From JBEIQE01 sp040376705 (GTDB taxonomy: Bacteria > Pseudomonadota > Alphaproteobacteria > UBA2400): a stretch of 64,000 bases of DNA. Location: positions 1 to 64,000 of the forward strand of contig JBEIQE010000012.1 of assembly GCA_040376705.1 (NCBI GenBank), given 5' to 3'. The notes beneath the pieces were generated by a model. The model had not been told where the DNA came from and did not search any database. It saw only the letters and a program-made list of their open reading frames with translations. The first letter of the stretch is position 1, and every line of letters starts with the position of its first letter. Of this stretch, positions 41,391 to 49,948 are shown piece after piece. Position numbers and translations under genes: made by a program.

Positions 41391-44102
41391 CTAGACGGGG
41401 GTCAGGAAGCTGCGGCTGATTTCAACCGCCTCGGCCAGCGTCACGCGCTCAGGCGTAACTCCCGGAAAAGCCGAGGCCAAACGGCTGGGCAGCGGGCTGA
41501 GCAGCACGAAAACACCATGATCATCCGCACGCCTGATAAGGCGGCCAAAGGCCTGGCGCAGCTTCTGGCGGGTGAGGCGCTCGGTATAATCAACCCCGCC
41601 CATGGCAGCTTTGCGGGCTTTGAGCAGCAGGTCGGTACGCGGCCACGGGATGCGGTCAAATACAATGAGGCGCAGGGCGCGGCCGGGCACATCCACACCA
41701 TCACGTACGGCATCGGTACCGAGCAAACAGGCGTTGCCTTCGGCTCTGAAGATATCAATCAGCGTATGCGGGTCGAGCCCATCGACATGCTGGGCGTAAA
41801 GCGGCAGCTGCGCTGCGGCCAATGGTTTCATAAGTGCGCGGTGTGTGCGTTTCAGGCGCTCAATCGCTGTAAACAAACCCAGTGCACCACCGCCTGAGGC
41901 TAGGAACAGCTCACGGTAGGCATTAGCCACCGCCGTATCATCCTTTTGCGGTACATCGGTCACCACCAGCACGCGGGTTTGCTGCGCATAGTTGAACGGT
42001 GAGGGGACTTTCGCACGGATTGCGGGTTTATCGAGATGCACGGTGCCGGTTTCGGCCTCGGCAATTTGCCACGCGGCTTCGTTATCGAGCGATGAGTCGG
42101 TCAGTGTGGCAGATGTAATAACCATGCCTTTGGCCTGCAGCTGCATGGCGAGAGCAAACGGCTTGGTGGGGTCAAGCCAGCGGCGATAGAAACCAACATC
42201 AACATCATTGCCATCAATCCGCTCAATGCCCAGCCAATCAACAAACTCAGGCGGGGTTTGCGTGTGCAGGCCTTCGAGCATGCTGCTCCACGCCTCGATC
42301 TGGTCAATCACATAGCTTTGCAGGGTGCGGCCCAAGGGCTCTATCCGGCGGCGGATTTCGCCTTCAAGGTTCTCTTCTTTTTCAAGGCGATTGAGAATAA
42401 GCACGCGCAGACGCGTGACCGTTTCGGCCAGTTCTTTAAGTATGGCGCGCAGCTTATCCGCTTCGGCCAGCAGCTCGGGCGGCGGCGCTGTAATATCGGT
42501 CTCGATACTGTAGCTGCGGTCTTCTTCACTGTTCTTGGCGTTTACATAGGCACGCAGGCCGAGCAGGAATTGTTCGTATAGCCCGCGCGGCTCGCCTTCC
42601 TCAATCCGTTGGCGCCAACCCTCGCCGGGCAAAACCAGTGCCTGCTGTTTGATGGCATCAAGTAACGCCGGGCCTTTATCGCCATCCGGCAGCACAGGTT
42701 CGGCGCGTTTGGAGAGGCCGCGCACACGGCCCTTGCTGCGGCCTTCGCCCCCCAGCAGCCAGCGGCGCAGGTCGTAACCTGCAGCGCCGGTCAGGTCACT
42801 ACCAAAGGCGCTGTCTGCGGCGTGAAATAAGTGGTGGCCTTCATCGAACACAAAGCGTGTGGGCGGGAATTGCTCATCAATACCGCCAGCCGCAGCCGCA
42901 CTCATGAGCAGGGCGTGATTGGCAATCACCAGCTTGGCGGTACGGGCTTGGCGGACGCTACGCTCAATAAAGCATTTTTTATAATGCACACAGCCACCGT
43001 GTAGGCACTCGCCGCGGCGGTCCGCCATAAAGTATGTACGCTGGCGGCCAATCAGGTCGGGCAGCCAGCCGGGCATATCTCCGCCTTTAATATCGCCGTC
43101 TTTAGTCGCCTCAAGCCAGCGTGCGATCAGGCCTACGGTAATCAGTGCAGCGTGATTCACAAAGCTGGCGCGCACCGCATCTTCATAGTTCAGCAAGCAC
43201 AGGTAATTCTCGCGGCCTTTGCGGATAACCACCTGCTGTTTGTTGTCTGGGTATATACGCTGGGTCTCGCTTTCAATCTGGCGCTGTAAATTACGGGTAT
43301 AGGTCGAGAGCCACACGGCACCGTTATTCCGCTCGGCCCAAACACTTGCGGGCGCGAGGTATCCCAATGTTTTGCCAACGCCGGTGCCTGCTTCGGCCAG
43401 CACCGTACCGCCATCATCGCTAAAGGCAGCGCTTAGGGCGCTGGCATAATCGCTCTGCTGCGGGCGCGGCTCGGTCTGTTTGGATTTGCCGAGTACATCG
43501 GCCAGTCTCTGCCGTGCTTCGCTGGCATCAATACCTGCACTACCGGCTTCATCTGGCGCAATGTCCTCCCACTCCGGCATCAGGCTCCAGCTGGCTAATG
43601 CCTTGAGGGTGTCCTGCTCATGTGGCGGGAAGCCAAGCGCCTGCAGCACATTGCCCGACCAGCGCCAGCCGCCTTTGGCCATCTGGCTGGCTATGGCGGC
43701 GGCACGTTCGGTCTGTTCGCGATCAAGCGCCGAGAGTTCGGCCAGTAGTGCCGCCTGTGCTTGCCAGAGAACCAGTGCTTCGCTTTCAGCATCCTCGGGT
43801 GCGGGCAGCTCAAGGCTTTGCGCCAAGCCCTTGGGCGTGGGTACGGTAAATTGCGCCGGGCGCACAAAGGCAAACAGCTCGAGAATATCAAGCGCCAGTG
43901 CAGGCACAGCGCCCAGGCGTGCGCCGGTCAGGCGGGCATGACACACCAGCATGGGCGTGGTTTCGGCCAGACCTCTGGCTTGCGAAAGCTTAAGGGTTTC
44001 AATCTCGCCATCATGCGTAACCACCACAGCGCTCTCGCCGCTCAGCACCAGAGCGCGGGGCGAGGCGGTGGTTATATTGGGCAGGAGGGCTTCATCGCTC
44101 AT
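41391..44102 (-). CDS. DinG/XPD-type Fe-S DNA helicase
   Basis: A 903-residue superfamily 2 helicase of the DinG group. Walker A is EAGTGVGKTLGYLAP, the DEAH box reads FDEGHH, and the arginine finger region QAFGRLIRRADDHG is near the end. Four cysteines (one in YLCLL, then ECLHGGCVHYKKC) fit the family's [4Fe-4S] cluster. The first ~190 residues are an alphaproteobacterial extension (CHARLTGARLG, LDILELFAFVRPA) that looks like an eroded nuclease-like fold. It likely unwinds DNA 5' to 3' in repair. Confidence 0.88.
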   Translation of the reverse strand: MSDEALLPNITTASPRALVLSGESAVVVTHDGEIETLKLSQARGLAETTPMLVCHARLTGARLGAVPALALDILELFAFVRPAQFTVPTPKGLAQSLELPAPEDAESEALVLWQAQAALLAELSALDREQTERAAAIASQMAKGGWRWSGNVLQALGFPPHEQDTLKALASWSLMPEWEDIAPDEAGSAGIDASEARQRLADVLGKSKQTEPRPQQSDYASALSAAFSDDGGTVLAEAGTGVGKTLGYLAPASVWAERNNGAVWLSTYTRNLQRQIESETQRIYPDNKQQVVIRKGRENYLCLLNYEDAVRASFVNHAALITVGLIARWLEATKDGDIKGGDMPGWLPDLIGRQRTYFMADRRGECLHGGCVHYKKCFIERSVRQARTAKLVIANHALLMSAAAAGGIDEQFPPTRFVFDEGHHLFHAADSAFGSDLTGAAGYDLRRWLLGGEGRSKGRVRGLSKRAEPVLPDGDKGPALLDAIKQQALVLPGEGWRQRIEEGEPRGLYEQFLLGLRAYVNAKNSEEDRSYSIETDITAPPPELLAEADKLRAILKELAETVTRLRVLILNRLEKEENLEGEIRRRIEPLGRTLQSYVIDQIEAWSSMLEGLHTQTPPEFVDWLGIERIDGNDVDVGFYRRWLDPTKPFALAMQLQAKGMVITSATLTDSSLDNEAAWQIAEAETGTVHLDKPAIRAKVPSPFNYAQQTRVLVVTDVPQKDDTAVANAYRELFLASGGGALGLFTAIERLKRTHRALMKPLAAAQLPLYAQHVDGLDPHTLIDIFRAEGNACLLGTDAVRDGVDVPGRALRLIVFDRIPWPRTDLLLKARKAAMGGVDYTERLTRQKLRQAFGRLIRRADDHGVFVLLSPLPSRLASAFPGVTPERVTLAEAVEISRSFLTPV

Positions 44103-44165
44103 GAGCACAATATAAGAACAAAAACAGAATTTGCATCAGAATATGCAATGTTCTAGTTTTGCCAC

Positions 44166-44822
44166 ATGAAAAACGAAGAAGTGGTTCTCGTTCTGCACGG
44201 GCTGGGGCGCACGCCCTACAGCATGTTCATGGTCTCGCGCGCACTCAAGCAGCAGGGCTATGCCGTGGCTGATTGGGGCTACCTGAGCGTTAAGGGTGGT
44301 ATGGAAGCGCAAATCGGCCGCCTGCGTGCACGGTTTAGCGAACTCACCGGCTACAAAAAAGTGCATGGCGTGGGCCACTCGCTAGGCGGGCTCATGCTGC
44401 GCGGTGTGCTGGGTAGCGAGCATAATCTGCCACTTGGCCGTTTGGTCATGATGGGCACGCCCAATCAGGGCGCCAGCATGATCAACAAGCATGGCTGGCT
44501 GTTTAACCGCGGGCCGCTGAACCAGCCCATCATCCGCGATCTTAAATCCGGCTCGCCGGTTTATGTCAGACTGCCGATCCCGAAGATGGAGATTGGCATT
44601 ATTGCCGGAGTTGAGAGCTTCAGCCCGTTCAACCCTGTCTCTTGGATCAACCGCAGCACCTTTGGCGATGTGCCGCATGATGGCACGGTTGAGGTCAGCA
44701 GCGCCAAGATCGACGGTATGCAGGATTATATGGAAGTTGAGGCCAATCACTCCTTCCTTTCCGTCAATCGCAAGGCTATTAAGGCCACGGTCAACTTCAT
44801 CAACACAGGTAAATTCACATGA
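44166..44822 (+). CDS. Alpha/beta-hydrolase, lipase-like
   Basis: A 218-residue protein. It has LVLHGLGRTPYSM (oxyanion strand) and the nucleophile elbow GVGHSLGGLML. HDGTVEVSSAKI supplies a likely Asp, and the histidine of VEANHSFL completes the triad. The layout resembles small triacylglycerol-lipase and PGAP1-like hydrolases. No signal peptide is present. It overlaps the next gene by four bases. Confidence 0.78.
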   Translation: MKNEEVVLVLHGLGRTPYSMFMVSRALKQQGYAVADWGYLSVKGGMEAQIGRLRARFSELTGYKKVHGVGHSLGGLMLRGVLGSEHNLPLGRLVMMGTPNQGASMINKHGWLFNRGPLNQPIIRDLKSGSPVYVRLPIPKMEIGIIAGVESFSPFNPVSWINRSTFGDVPHDGTVEVSSAKIDGMQDYMEVEANHSFLSVNRKAIKATVNFINTGKFT

Positions 44823-45595
44823 GCGCACAGGCCGCACAGGACGCTATCTCCATTCATGAGATCCATAATCTCGTTAAGGGCCTGCCCAAGATGGACCCCG
44901 TAGTCCTGCCGGATACCGCAGGCTATGGCCGCGCGGGTGACTGGCTGTTGTGGCTGGCACGGGCGCAGGGCGGCAAGCCGAATGTCGATCGTATCCGTTT
45001 GGCCGTTTACGCTGCCGCGCATGGCTGCTCGCCCACCAGCGGTGCCGATACGCGTGCGCTGATCGCGCCTCTCGCGGGTGCTGATGACGCAGTCGTACGC
45101 ATCTTGCAGCAGGCGGATGCAGATTTGCGTTTGTATGAGCTCGATCTCGATACACCCACGGCTGATTACACCCAAGGCCCTGCACTGGCGCTTGATGCAG
45201 CTGCCCATGCCATGGCTTACGGTATGATGGCAGTTGAGCCCGGCTTGCACCTGCTGGCACTGGCAGGCGTTGGTGCGGGCGGCGAAGCTGCACATAAAGC
45301 CCTGCTCGAAGCCTTGCCCAAGAGTGATGACGCGCTGGCGACATTAGCCCAGCACGGCGGGCTTGAGACCTGCGCCATGCTGGGCGCCATTCTTGCGGCG
45401 CGGTTGGCTAAGGTGCCGGTGTTGCTTGACGGTTTGGCGGCTGAAGCTGCAGCAGCCGTATTGGCGCGCATGAGCGGTGAGGCAACATTACACTGTGCAT
45501 CAGCCAGAGCCCTCGAGCCTGACTTGGCCGATAAAGCCGGTCTTGCCGGTGCGCTGGGTCTTGTACGGCTGCGTAGCCTCTCGCTATTGGCTTAA
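44819..45595 (+). CDS. Truncated/degenerate homologue of nicotinate-nucleotide:dimethylbenzimidazole phosphoribosyltransferase
   Basis: A 258-residue protein that follows the order of that enzyme family (about 350 residues) but is much shorter. GYGRAGDWLLWLARAQG aligns with the family's KPxGSLGxLExLA start. RLAVYAAAHGCSP is like the VFAxDHGV segment, GPALALDAAAHAMAYGM like PAMT-xx-A-xxA-xxxG, and LAQHGGLETCAMLGAILAARLAKVPVLLDGL like the GG-E-xAAMAG and PVLLDG block. It ends at about the point where the catalytic RLGEGTGA motif should come, so the usual catalytic Glu is absent. It is probably not a normal enzyme. Confidence 0.5.
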   Translation: MSAQAAQDAISIHEIHNLVKGLPKMDPVVLPDTAGYGRAGDWLLWLARAQGGKPNVDRIRLAVYAAAHGCSPTSGADTRALIAPLAGADDAVVRILQQADADLRLYELDLDTPTADYTQGPALALDAAAHAMAYGMMAVEPGLHLLALAGVGAGGEAAHKALLEALPKSDDALATLAQHGGLETCAMLGAILAARLAKVPVLLDGLAAEAAAAVLARMSGEATLHCASARALEPDLADKAGLAGALGLVRLRSLSLLA

Positions 45596-45601
45596 ATCAA
45601 A

Positions 45602-46399
45602 CTACTCACCCTGCTGCACAAAGCTGGCATTCTTGCGGGCGTAGCTAAGGCTGCGAACCAGAATAACCGCGCTCAGGGCGATAAAGAAAACCGTAAGAGC
45701 AGATGCAATAAGCAGATGACTGGAATCGGCCTGCCCGGTGGCCATGATACTGCGCATTGATTCAAATACATGCGTCATCGGTAAGGCCTGTGCAACAGGT
45801 TGCAGCCAGTCAGGTAATACGGTTAGCGGGTAATAGGCGCAGCTGAACGGTAAAAGTACAAAGGCAAACATCCACATCAGCCATTCAGCACTGGGGCCAT
45901 GACGAAGCATCAGGCCCATGTTGATGATGCCAAGAGATGCGCTCATGGCCATTAACAGGCCCCAATGTAAGACCAGCATGGGGCCCATGTTCAGGATCGT
46001 ACTATCGAAAAATACAATGGTCAGAGCAGTTGCCACCAGCAGGCCCACAAGGCTGCGTAGTGCAGCGACCACCAGTACGCCTAGTGTAAATTCGGTTGCA
46101 GTAATCGGGCTCACAAAAACATGGCCGAGGTTGCGTGACCAAATTTCCTCAAGGAACGAGATTAAAATGGTGGCCTGCCCACGGGCAAAAACCATCCATA
46201 ACGTGGCGCCGGTTAAGGCCATCTGGCCAACTAGCGGCACGTTTGAGCCCAAGCTGGTGAGGTAAAGGCACATAAAGCCCCAGATCATCAGCTCAATAGT
46301 AGGCCACATGAAAAGCTCAATCAGGCGCGGGCTGGGCTTGTTGAGCAAATACCAGTGACGCATGACGATGGCGCCAATGCGGCCAAGCGATCCTGTCAT
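45602..46399 (-). CDS. ABC-2 type transporter permease
   Basis: A 265-residue membrane protein with six hydrophobic helices, typical of ABC-2 permeases. It has PSPRLIELFMWPTIELMIWGFMCLYL near the start and LLPFSCAYYPLTVLPDWLQPVAQALPMTHVFESMR near the end; the latter is a family hallmark. It overlaps the ATPase gene by four bases and would form one exporter with it. Substrate is unknown. Confidence 0.87.
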   Translation of the reverse strand: MTGSLGRIGAIVMRHWYLLNKPSPRLIELFMWPTIELMIWGFMCLYLTSLGSNVPLVGQMALTGATLWMVFARGQATILISFLEEIWSRNLGHVFVSPITATEFTLGVLVVAALRSLVGLLVATALTIVFFDSTILNMGPMLVLHWGLLMAMSASLGIINMGLMLRHGPSAEWLMWMFAFVLLPFSCAYYPLTVLPDWLQPVAQALPMTHVFESMRSIMATGQADSSHLLIASALTVFFIALSAVILVRSLSYARKNASFVQQGE

Positions 46400-47151
46400 G
46401 GCGCTGTCTCCCGCAATTCTTCATCTTCGCCGCGGGCGATGGCGAGGAAGACGGCTTCAAGGTTGGCCCGGCCATAGCGGGCTACCAGATCAGTGGGGCT
46501 GCCGCTATCCACGATCTTGCCCTGCTTCATCATCAGCACATGATCGCACATGCGCTCAACCTCTTGCATGTTATGCGAGGCCATGAGGATGGACGCCCCT
46601 GTGTCACGCCGATATTTCTCCAGCGCGCTGCGCAGCTTATCCCCGGTATCAGGGTCGAGCGAGGCGGTGGGTTCATCAAGCAGTAGCAGCTCAGGCTTGT
46701 TCACCAGTGCTTTGGCCAGGCCCAGACGGGTTTTTTGTCCGGCTGAGAGTTTGCCTGCAGTGCGGTCGCGCAGCTTGGCGAGATCAAAAGTTTCGAGCAG
46801 CTCTTCAAGATGGGCTTTACGGTTCTTCACGCTATACAGCCGCGCATAAAAATCGAGGTTCTGCCATACAGTGAGACTATGCGGCAGGTCCACATACGGG
46901 CTGGTAAAATTCATTTTGGCCAGCGCTGCAAACCGGTCGGTTGCCATATCGTGCCCGAGCATCAGCATCTGGCCTGAGGTGGGTGTTACCAGCCCCAGCA
47001 TCATGGCCAGCGAGGTGGTTTTACCGGCACCATTACCGCCCAAAAGCGCCCAGCAGCTACCTTTCGGCATGCTTATGGAGATGCCGTCTACTGCGTTAAC
47101 AGTACCAAACCGCTTCACCAGGTCGCGCACAAGGATGGCTTCATCAGACAT
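46396..47151 (-). CDS. ABC transporter ATPase subunit
   Basis: A 251-residue ATPase with Walker A LLGGNGAGKTTSL, Walker B ELLLLDEPTASLDPDTG and H-loop MASHNMQEVE. The signature is KLSAGQKTRLGLA, with Ala in place of the second Gly of LSGGQ, a common variant in this group. It pairs with the permease gene downstream. It is divergent from regB, with its start codon 41 bases from the regB start. Confidence 0.92.
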   Translation of the reverse strand: MSDEAILVRDLVKRFGTVNAVDGISISMPKGSCWALLGGNGAGKTTSLAMMLGLVTPTSGQMLMLGHDMATDRFAALAKMNFTSPYVDLPHSLTVWQNLDFYARLYSVKNRKAHLEELLETFDLAKLRDRTAGKLSAGQKTRLGLAKALVNKPELLLLDEPTASLDPDTGDKLRSALEKYRRDTGASILMASHNMQEVERMCDHVLMMKQGKIVDSGSPTDLVARYGRANLEAVFLAIARGEDEELRETAP

Positions 47152-47191
47152 GAATTATGTTATACCTGAGGCCGTATTATATGGAAAGACC

Positions 47192-48520
47192 ATGCCTGAA
47201 ACCGACAATACACTGCTGAGCGCAATCGAGACCGATGCCGCCACCGAAGGCGTAGTCACTGCGCGTTCGCTCATCACCCTGCGCTGGATCAATATTTCCG
47301 GACAGTTTATTGCCATTCTGTATTGCTACTACTTTATTCAGGGGAATATTCCATTCGGCGCCTGTATGGCCACCGCCTGTGCCGGGCTTGTGTTGAATAT
47401 CGCCGCCAACCTGCATCGCCGCGTGCGCAGCCGCCTTTATACGCATGAGGCAGCACTCTATTTCGCGTTCGATATTTTGCAGCTCTCGCTCCTGTTGTTT
47501 CTCACCGGCGGTATGGATAATCCGTTTGCCATCTTCCTCATCACGCCGGTGGCCATGGCGGCCAGCATGCTGCGCTTCTGGGCAGTGGCGGGTTTGGCAG
47601 CGCTCACGCTGTTCTGCCTTATTCTCAATGCCATCTGGCATCTGCCGTTGCCATGGTCGTTCAACAACGTCATGTTCCTGCCCAAGCAGTATGGCTGGGT
47701 GGTGTGCTTTGCGCTTTCACTCTCGGCGCTGTTTATCGCGACTTACTCGTGGAGCGTGGCGCGCGAAGGCCGCCGTATGCGCCGCGCGTTGAACGCCACA
47801 CAGGCCGAGCTGGCTGGCGCCAACCAGATGACCGCCATGGGGGCTATGGCTGCCGCTGTCGCGCATGAGCTGGGTACACCGCTGGCCACGATCTCGCTGG
47901 TCTCAAAAGAGCTGCTGCGTGAAGTGCCCAAAGATTCCGAAATCCGTGAAGACGTCGAGCTGCTGGTCAGCCAGGCCGAGCGCTGCCGCCAGGTGCTGGC
48001 CGACTTTTCGCGCAAACCCGCTACCGAGGGTGGCGATCCCTACCGTGTGCTGCCGCTGCTGGCACTGGTGGAGGAGGCGGGTGGTCCGCACTGCCTGATC
48101 GGGATTGCGCTAAATGTCACATCCACCCCCTCGCCGGATGGAGCGTTAATGGTGCGCAGGCGCCCTGAACTCATCCATGGCCTAGGTAATTTTATTCAGA
48201 ATGCGTTCCAGTTTGCGCGTAAGGAAGTGCTTGTTAATGTGGCGTGGGATGCTGAAAAAGTGAGCATTATCATAGAGGATGACGGTCCCGGCTTCTCGGC
48301 GGGCTTGCTAACCAAGATCGGCGAGCCCTATATATCGACACGCGATAGTGCTGGCGCTGGCCATATGGGTTTGGGTATCTTCATCGCCAAGACCTTGCTG
48401 GAACGCACCGGGGCGCGACTAAATTTCACCAACAGACGTGAGGGTGGCGCGCGTATCACTATGACATGGCCCCGTCGGTCCACATTGTTCGATAAAGGAA
48501 ATTCACATGAGCATGCCTGA
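47192..48520 (+). CDS. regB: RegB/PrrB/ActS-type redox sensor kinase
   Basis: From the ATG at 47192 the protein is 442 residues, with six membrane helices. The quinone-related motif GGMDNPF lies in the third to fourth helices. His225 (AVAHELGTPLATI) is the phosphoacceptor, and Cys265 (AERCRQVL) matches the redox cysteine; both numbers coincide with those of the Rhodobacter capsulatus protein as I recall them. The HATPase part has QNAFQFARKEV and DDGPGFSAG. An in-frame ATG at 47150 exists, but the coincidence in numbering favours 47192. It should phosphorylate the RegA encoded next. Confidence 0.92.
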   Translation: MPETDNTLLSAIETDAATEGVVTARSLITLRWINISGQFIAILYCYYFIQGNIPFGACMATACAGLVLNIAANLHRRVRSRLYTHEAALYFAFDILQLSLLLFLTGGMDNPFAIFLITPVAMAASMLRFWAVAGLAALTLFCLILNAIWHLPLPWSFNNVMFLPKQYGWVVCFALSLSALFIATYSWSVAREGRRMRRALNATQAELAGANQMTAMGAMAAAVAHELGTPLATISLVSKELLREVPKDSEIREDVELLVSQAERCRQVLADFSRKPATEGGDPYRVLPLLALVEEAGGPHCLIGIALNVTSTPSPDGALMVRRRPELIHGLGNFIQNAFQFARKEVLVNVAWDAEKVSIIIEDDGPGFSAGLLTKIGEPYISTRDSAGAGHMGLGIFIAKTLLERTGARLNFTNRREGGARITMTWPRRSTLFDKGNSHEHA

Positions 48521-49130
48521 AATGACACCGCCCCCCGCCTCTTCTGCCCCTGCCGAAGAGAAGCTCAGCTTCTCGGGCGATCCTGCGCGCAGCCTGCTGA
48601 TCGTTGATGACGACACCGTGTTCCGCCAGCGCCTTGCCCGCGCCATGGAAAAGCGCGGTTTCGATGTGGTGGCCGTTGGCACCGTCGCTCAGGGTATCGA
48701 TGTCGCCAAAAAATCGCCCCCCGTCTTCGCCGTACTCGACTTGCGTCTGACTGATGGCTCGGGCCTTGATGTGGTCGAGGCCGTGCGCAAGGCCAATGCC
48801 GCCTGCCGTATTGTCATGCTCACCGGTTACGGCAACATCACCACTGCTGTTGCTGCTGTTAAGGCTGGTGCGGTTGACTATCTGTCGAAGCCTACTGATG
48901 CTGATGCCGTAGAGCAGGCCCTGCTGGCCAATGGCAGCACCATGCCGCCGCCGCCTGAGAACCCGATGTCAGCCGACCGTGTCCGCTGGGAGCACATCAA
49001 CCGTGTGTTCGAGCAGTGCGATCGCAATGTTTCGGAAACTGCGCGCCGCCTTAAAATGCATCGCCGCACGCTGCAGCGTATTCTGGCCAAGCACGCACCC
49101 AAGGATAACTCGGAAGGTCTGGAGGACTAA
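48507..49130 (+). CDS. regA: RegA/PrrA/ActR-type response regulator
   Basis: A 207-residue regulator. Receiver: LLIVDDDTVF, phosphoacceptor Asp78 in AVLDLRLTDGSG, MLTGYGNITTAVAAVKAGAVDYLSKP. A Pro-rich hinge precedes the Fis-type helix-turn-helix WEHINRVFEQC and VSETARRLKMHRRTLQRIL. In relatives it controls respiratory, nitrogen and carbon genes in response to redox state. AAGGA precedes the ATG, inside the end of regB; overlap is 14 bases. No senC lies in between, unlike some Rhodobacter operons. Confidence 0.94.
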   Translation: MSMPEMTPPPASSAPAEEKLSFSGDPARSLLIVDDDTVFRQRLARAMEKRGFDVVAVGTVAQGIDVAKKSPPVFAVLDLRLTDGSGLDVVEAVRKANAACRIVMLTGYGNITTAVAAVKAGAVDYLSKPTDADAVEQALLANGSTMPPPPENPMSADRVRWEHINRVFEQCDRNVSETARRLKMHRRTLQRILAKHAPKDNSEGLED

Positions 49131-49537
49131 TGTCTGCTGCGCTGTATAAAAACTATGATCTGATATTGCTGGCTACTGCCGCAGCCGATGATCTTGGCAG
49201 ATTTTACAGCGATCGCAGTACACCTGTTCCTGCCGTAACCGAGCTGATGGGGCGCCTTAAAACCGCATCGCTGCCCATCACCCCGCCATCTGAAAGCGCG
49301 CCGCTGCTGAATACTCTGCGCCTTTCAACTTTAGGCGGCACTGGTGTTTCAGCCGAGGCCATTCGCGAGTTTGCAGGTTTTACTGCTGAGCGGTTTAATA
49401 TCGCGCTGCGCTCGCAGCCGCCTAAGAATGAATATAAATATCTGATCAGTCTGTGTCTGCGTGTGGCTGATAACAGCCCCAAAGCGGCTGTTCGTATGGC
49501 CCCTGCACTTGCTGCGCAAAGTGCTGCGCGCCTTTAG
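49130..49537 (+). CDS. Unknown protein, downstream of regA
   Basis: A 135-residue protein whose ATG shares one base with the regA stop (TAATG), so translation is coupled to regA. It is soluble and helical with a Pro/Ser-rich hinge (SLPITPPSESAPLL). The C-terminus has YKYLISLCLRVADNSPKAA. It resembles the next protein faintly in layout (helical, LCLR-V/M-xD near the end). No family is recognised. Confidence 0.6.
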   Translation: MSAALYKNYDLILLATAAADDLGRFYSDRSTPVPAVTELMGRLKTASLPITPPSESAPLLNTLRLSTLGGTGVSAEAIREFAGFTAERFNIALRSQPPKNEYKYLISLCLRVADNSPKAAVRMAPALAAQSAARL

Positions 49538-49564
49538 TTACTTTATTAAAAAGCAGGAATTATC

Positions 49565-49948
49565 ATGGCCGCAACTCGCCCGCAGCAAAACCTAGCCGCT
49601 GATTGCATATTGGCAGCTCATGCGGCTGTGGGCCTGGCGGCAGTAACACTCAAGCAGCCGGTGCAAGACCGCCCGGCGCGTGAGTTCAGTCGCATGCTGG
49701 CCACAGCTGCGCAAAACTGGCCGGGCAAGCTCACGCCGGCTGATCAGCGTATTCTCTGGGCGGTACCACAGGCCGCCGGTATGGGCTCAACCGCCAAAGA
49801 GGCGGCACAATTAGCCCTGATCTGGAGTCAGCGAATTGAAAGTGGCGTCAAAGCCGAATTGCCGCTTGATGACGTACGTGAGGCAAAGATGTTCTGCCTG
49901 CGCATGTCAGACGCACTTGGTCTCAAGAGTAAATCACTCAGGTTTTAG
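49565..49948 (+). CDS. Unknown helical protein
   Basis: A 127-residue Ala-rich helical protein. It has MFCLRMSDALGLKS at the end, comparable to the LCLRVAD stretch of the preceding protein, so the two may be distant paralogues. GCAGGA precedes the ATG. The stop abuts the stop of the convergent EAL gene. Function is unknown. Confidence 0.55.
   Translation: MAATRPQQNLAADCILAAHAAVGLAAVTLKQPVQDRPAREFSRMLATAAQNWPGKLTPADQRILWAVPQAAGMGSTAKEAAQLALIWSQRIESGVKAELPLDDVREAKMFCLRMSDALGLKSKSLRF

Noticed and set aside
47150..48520. Upstream ATG at 47150 as the regB start
   Set aside because: It would overlap the start of the divergent ATPase gene and adds 14 residues with no family match. The ATG at 47192 places the phosphoacceptor at His225 and the redox residue at Cys265.
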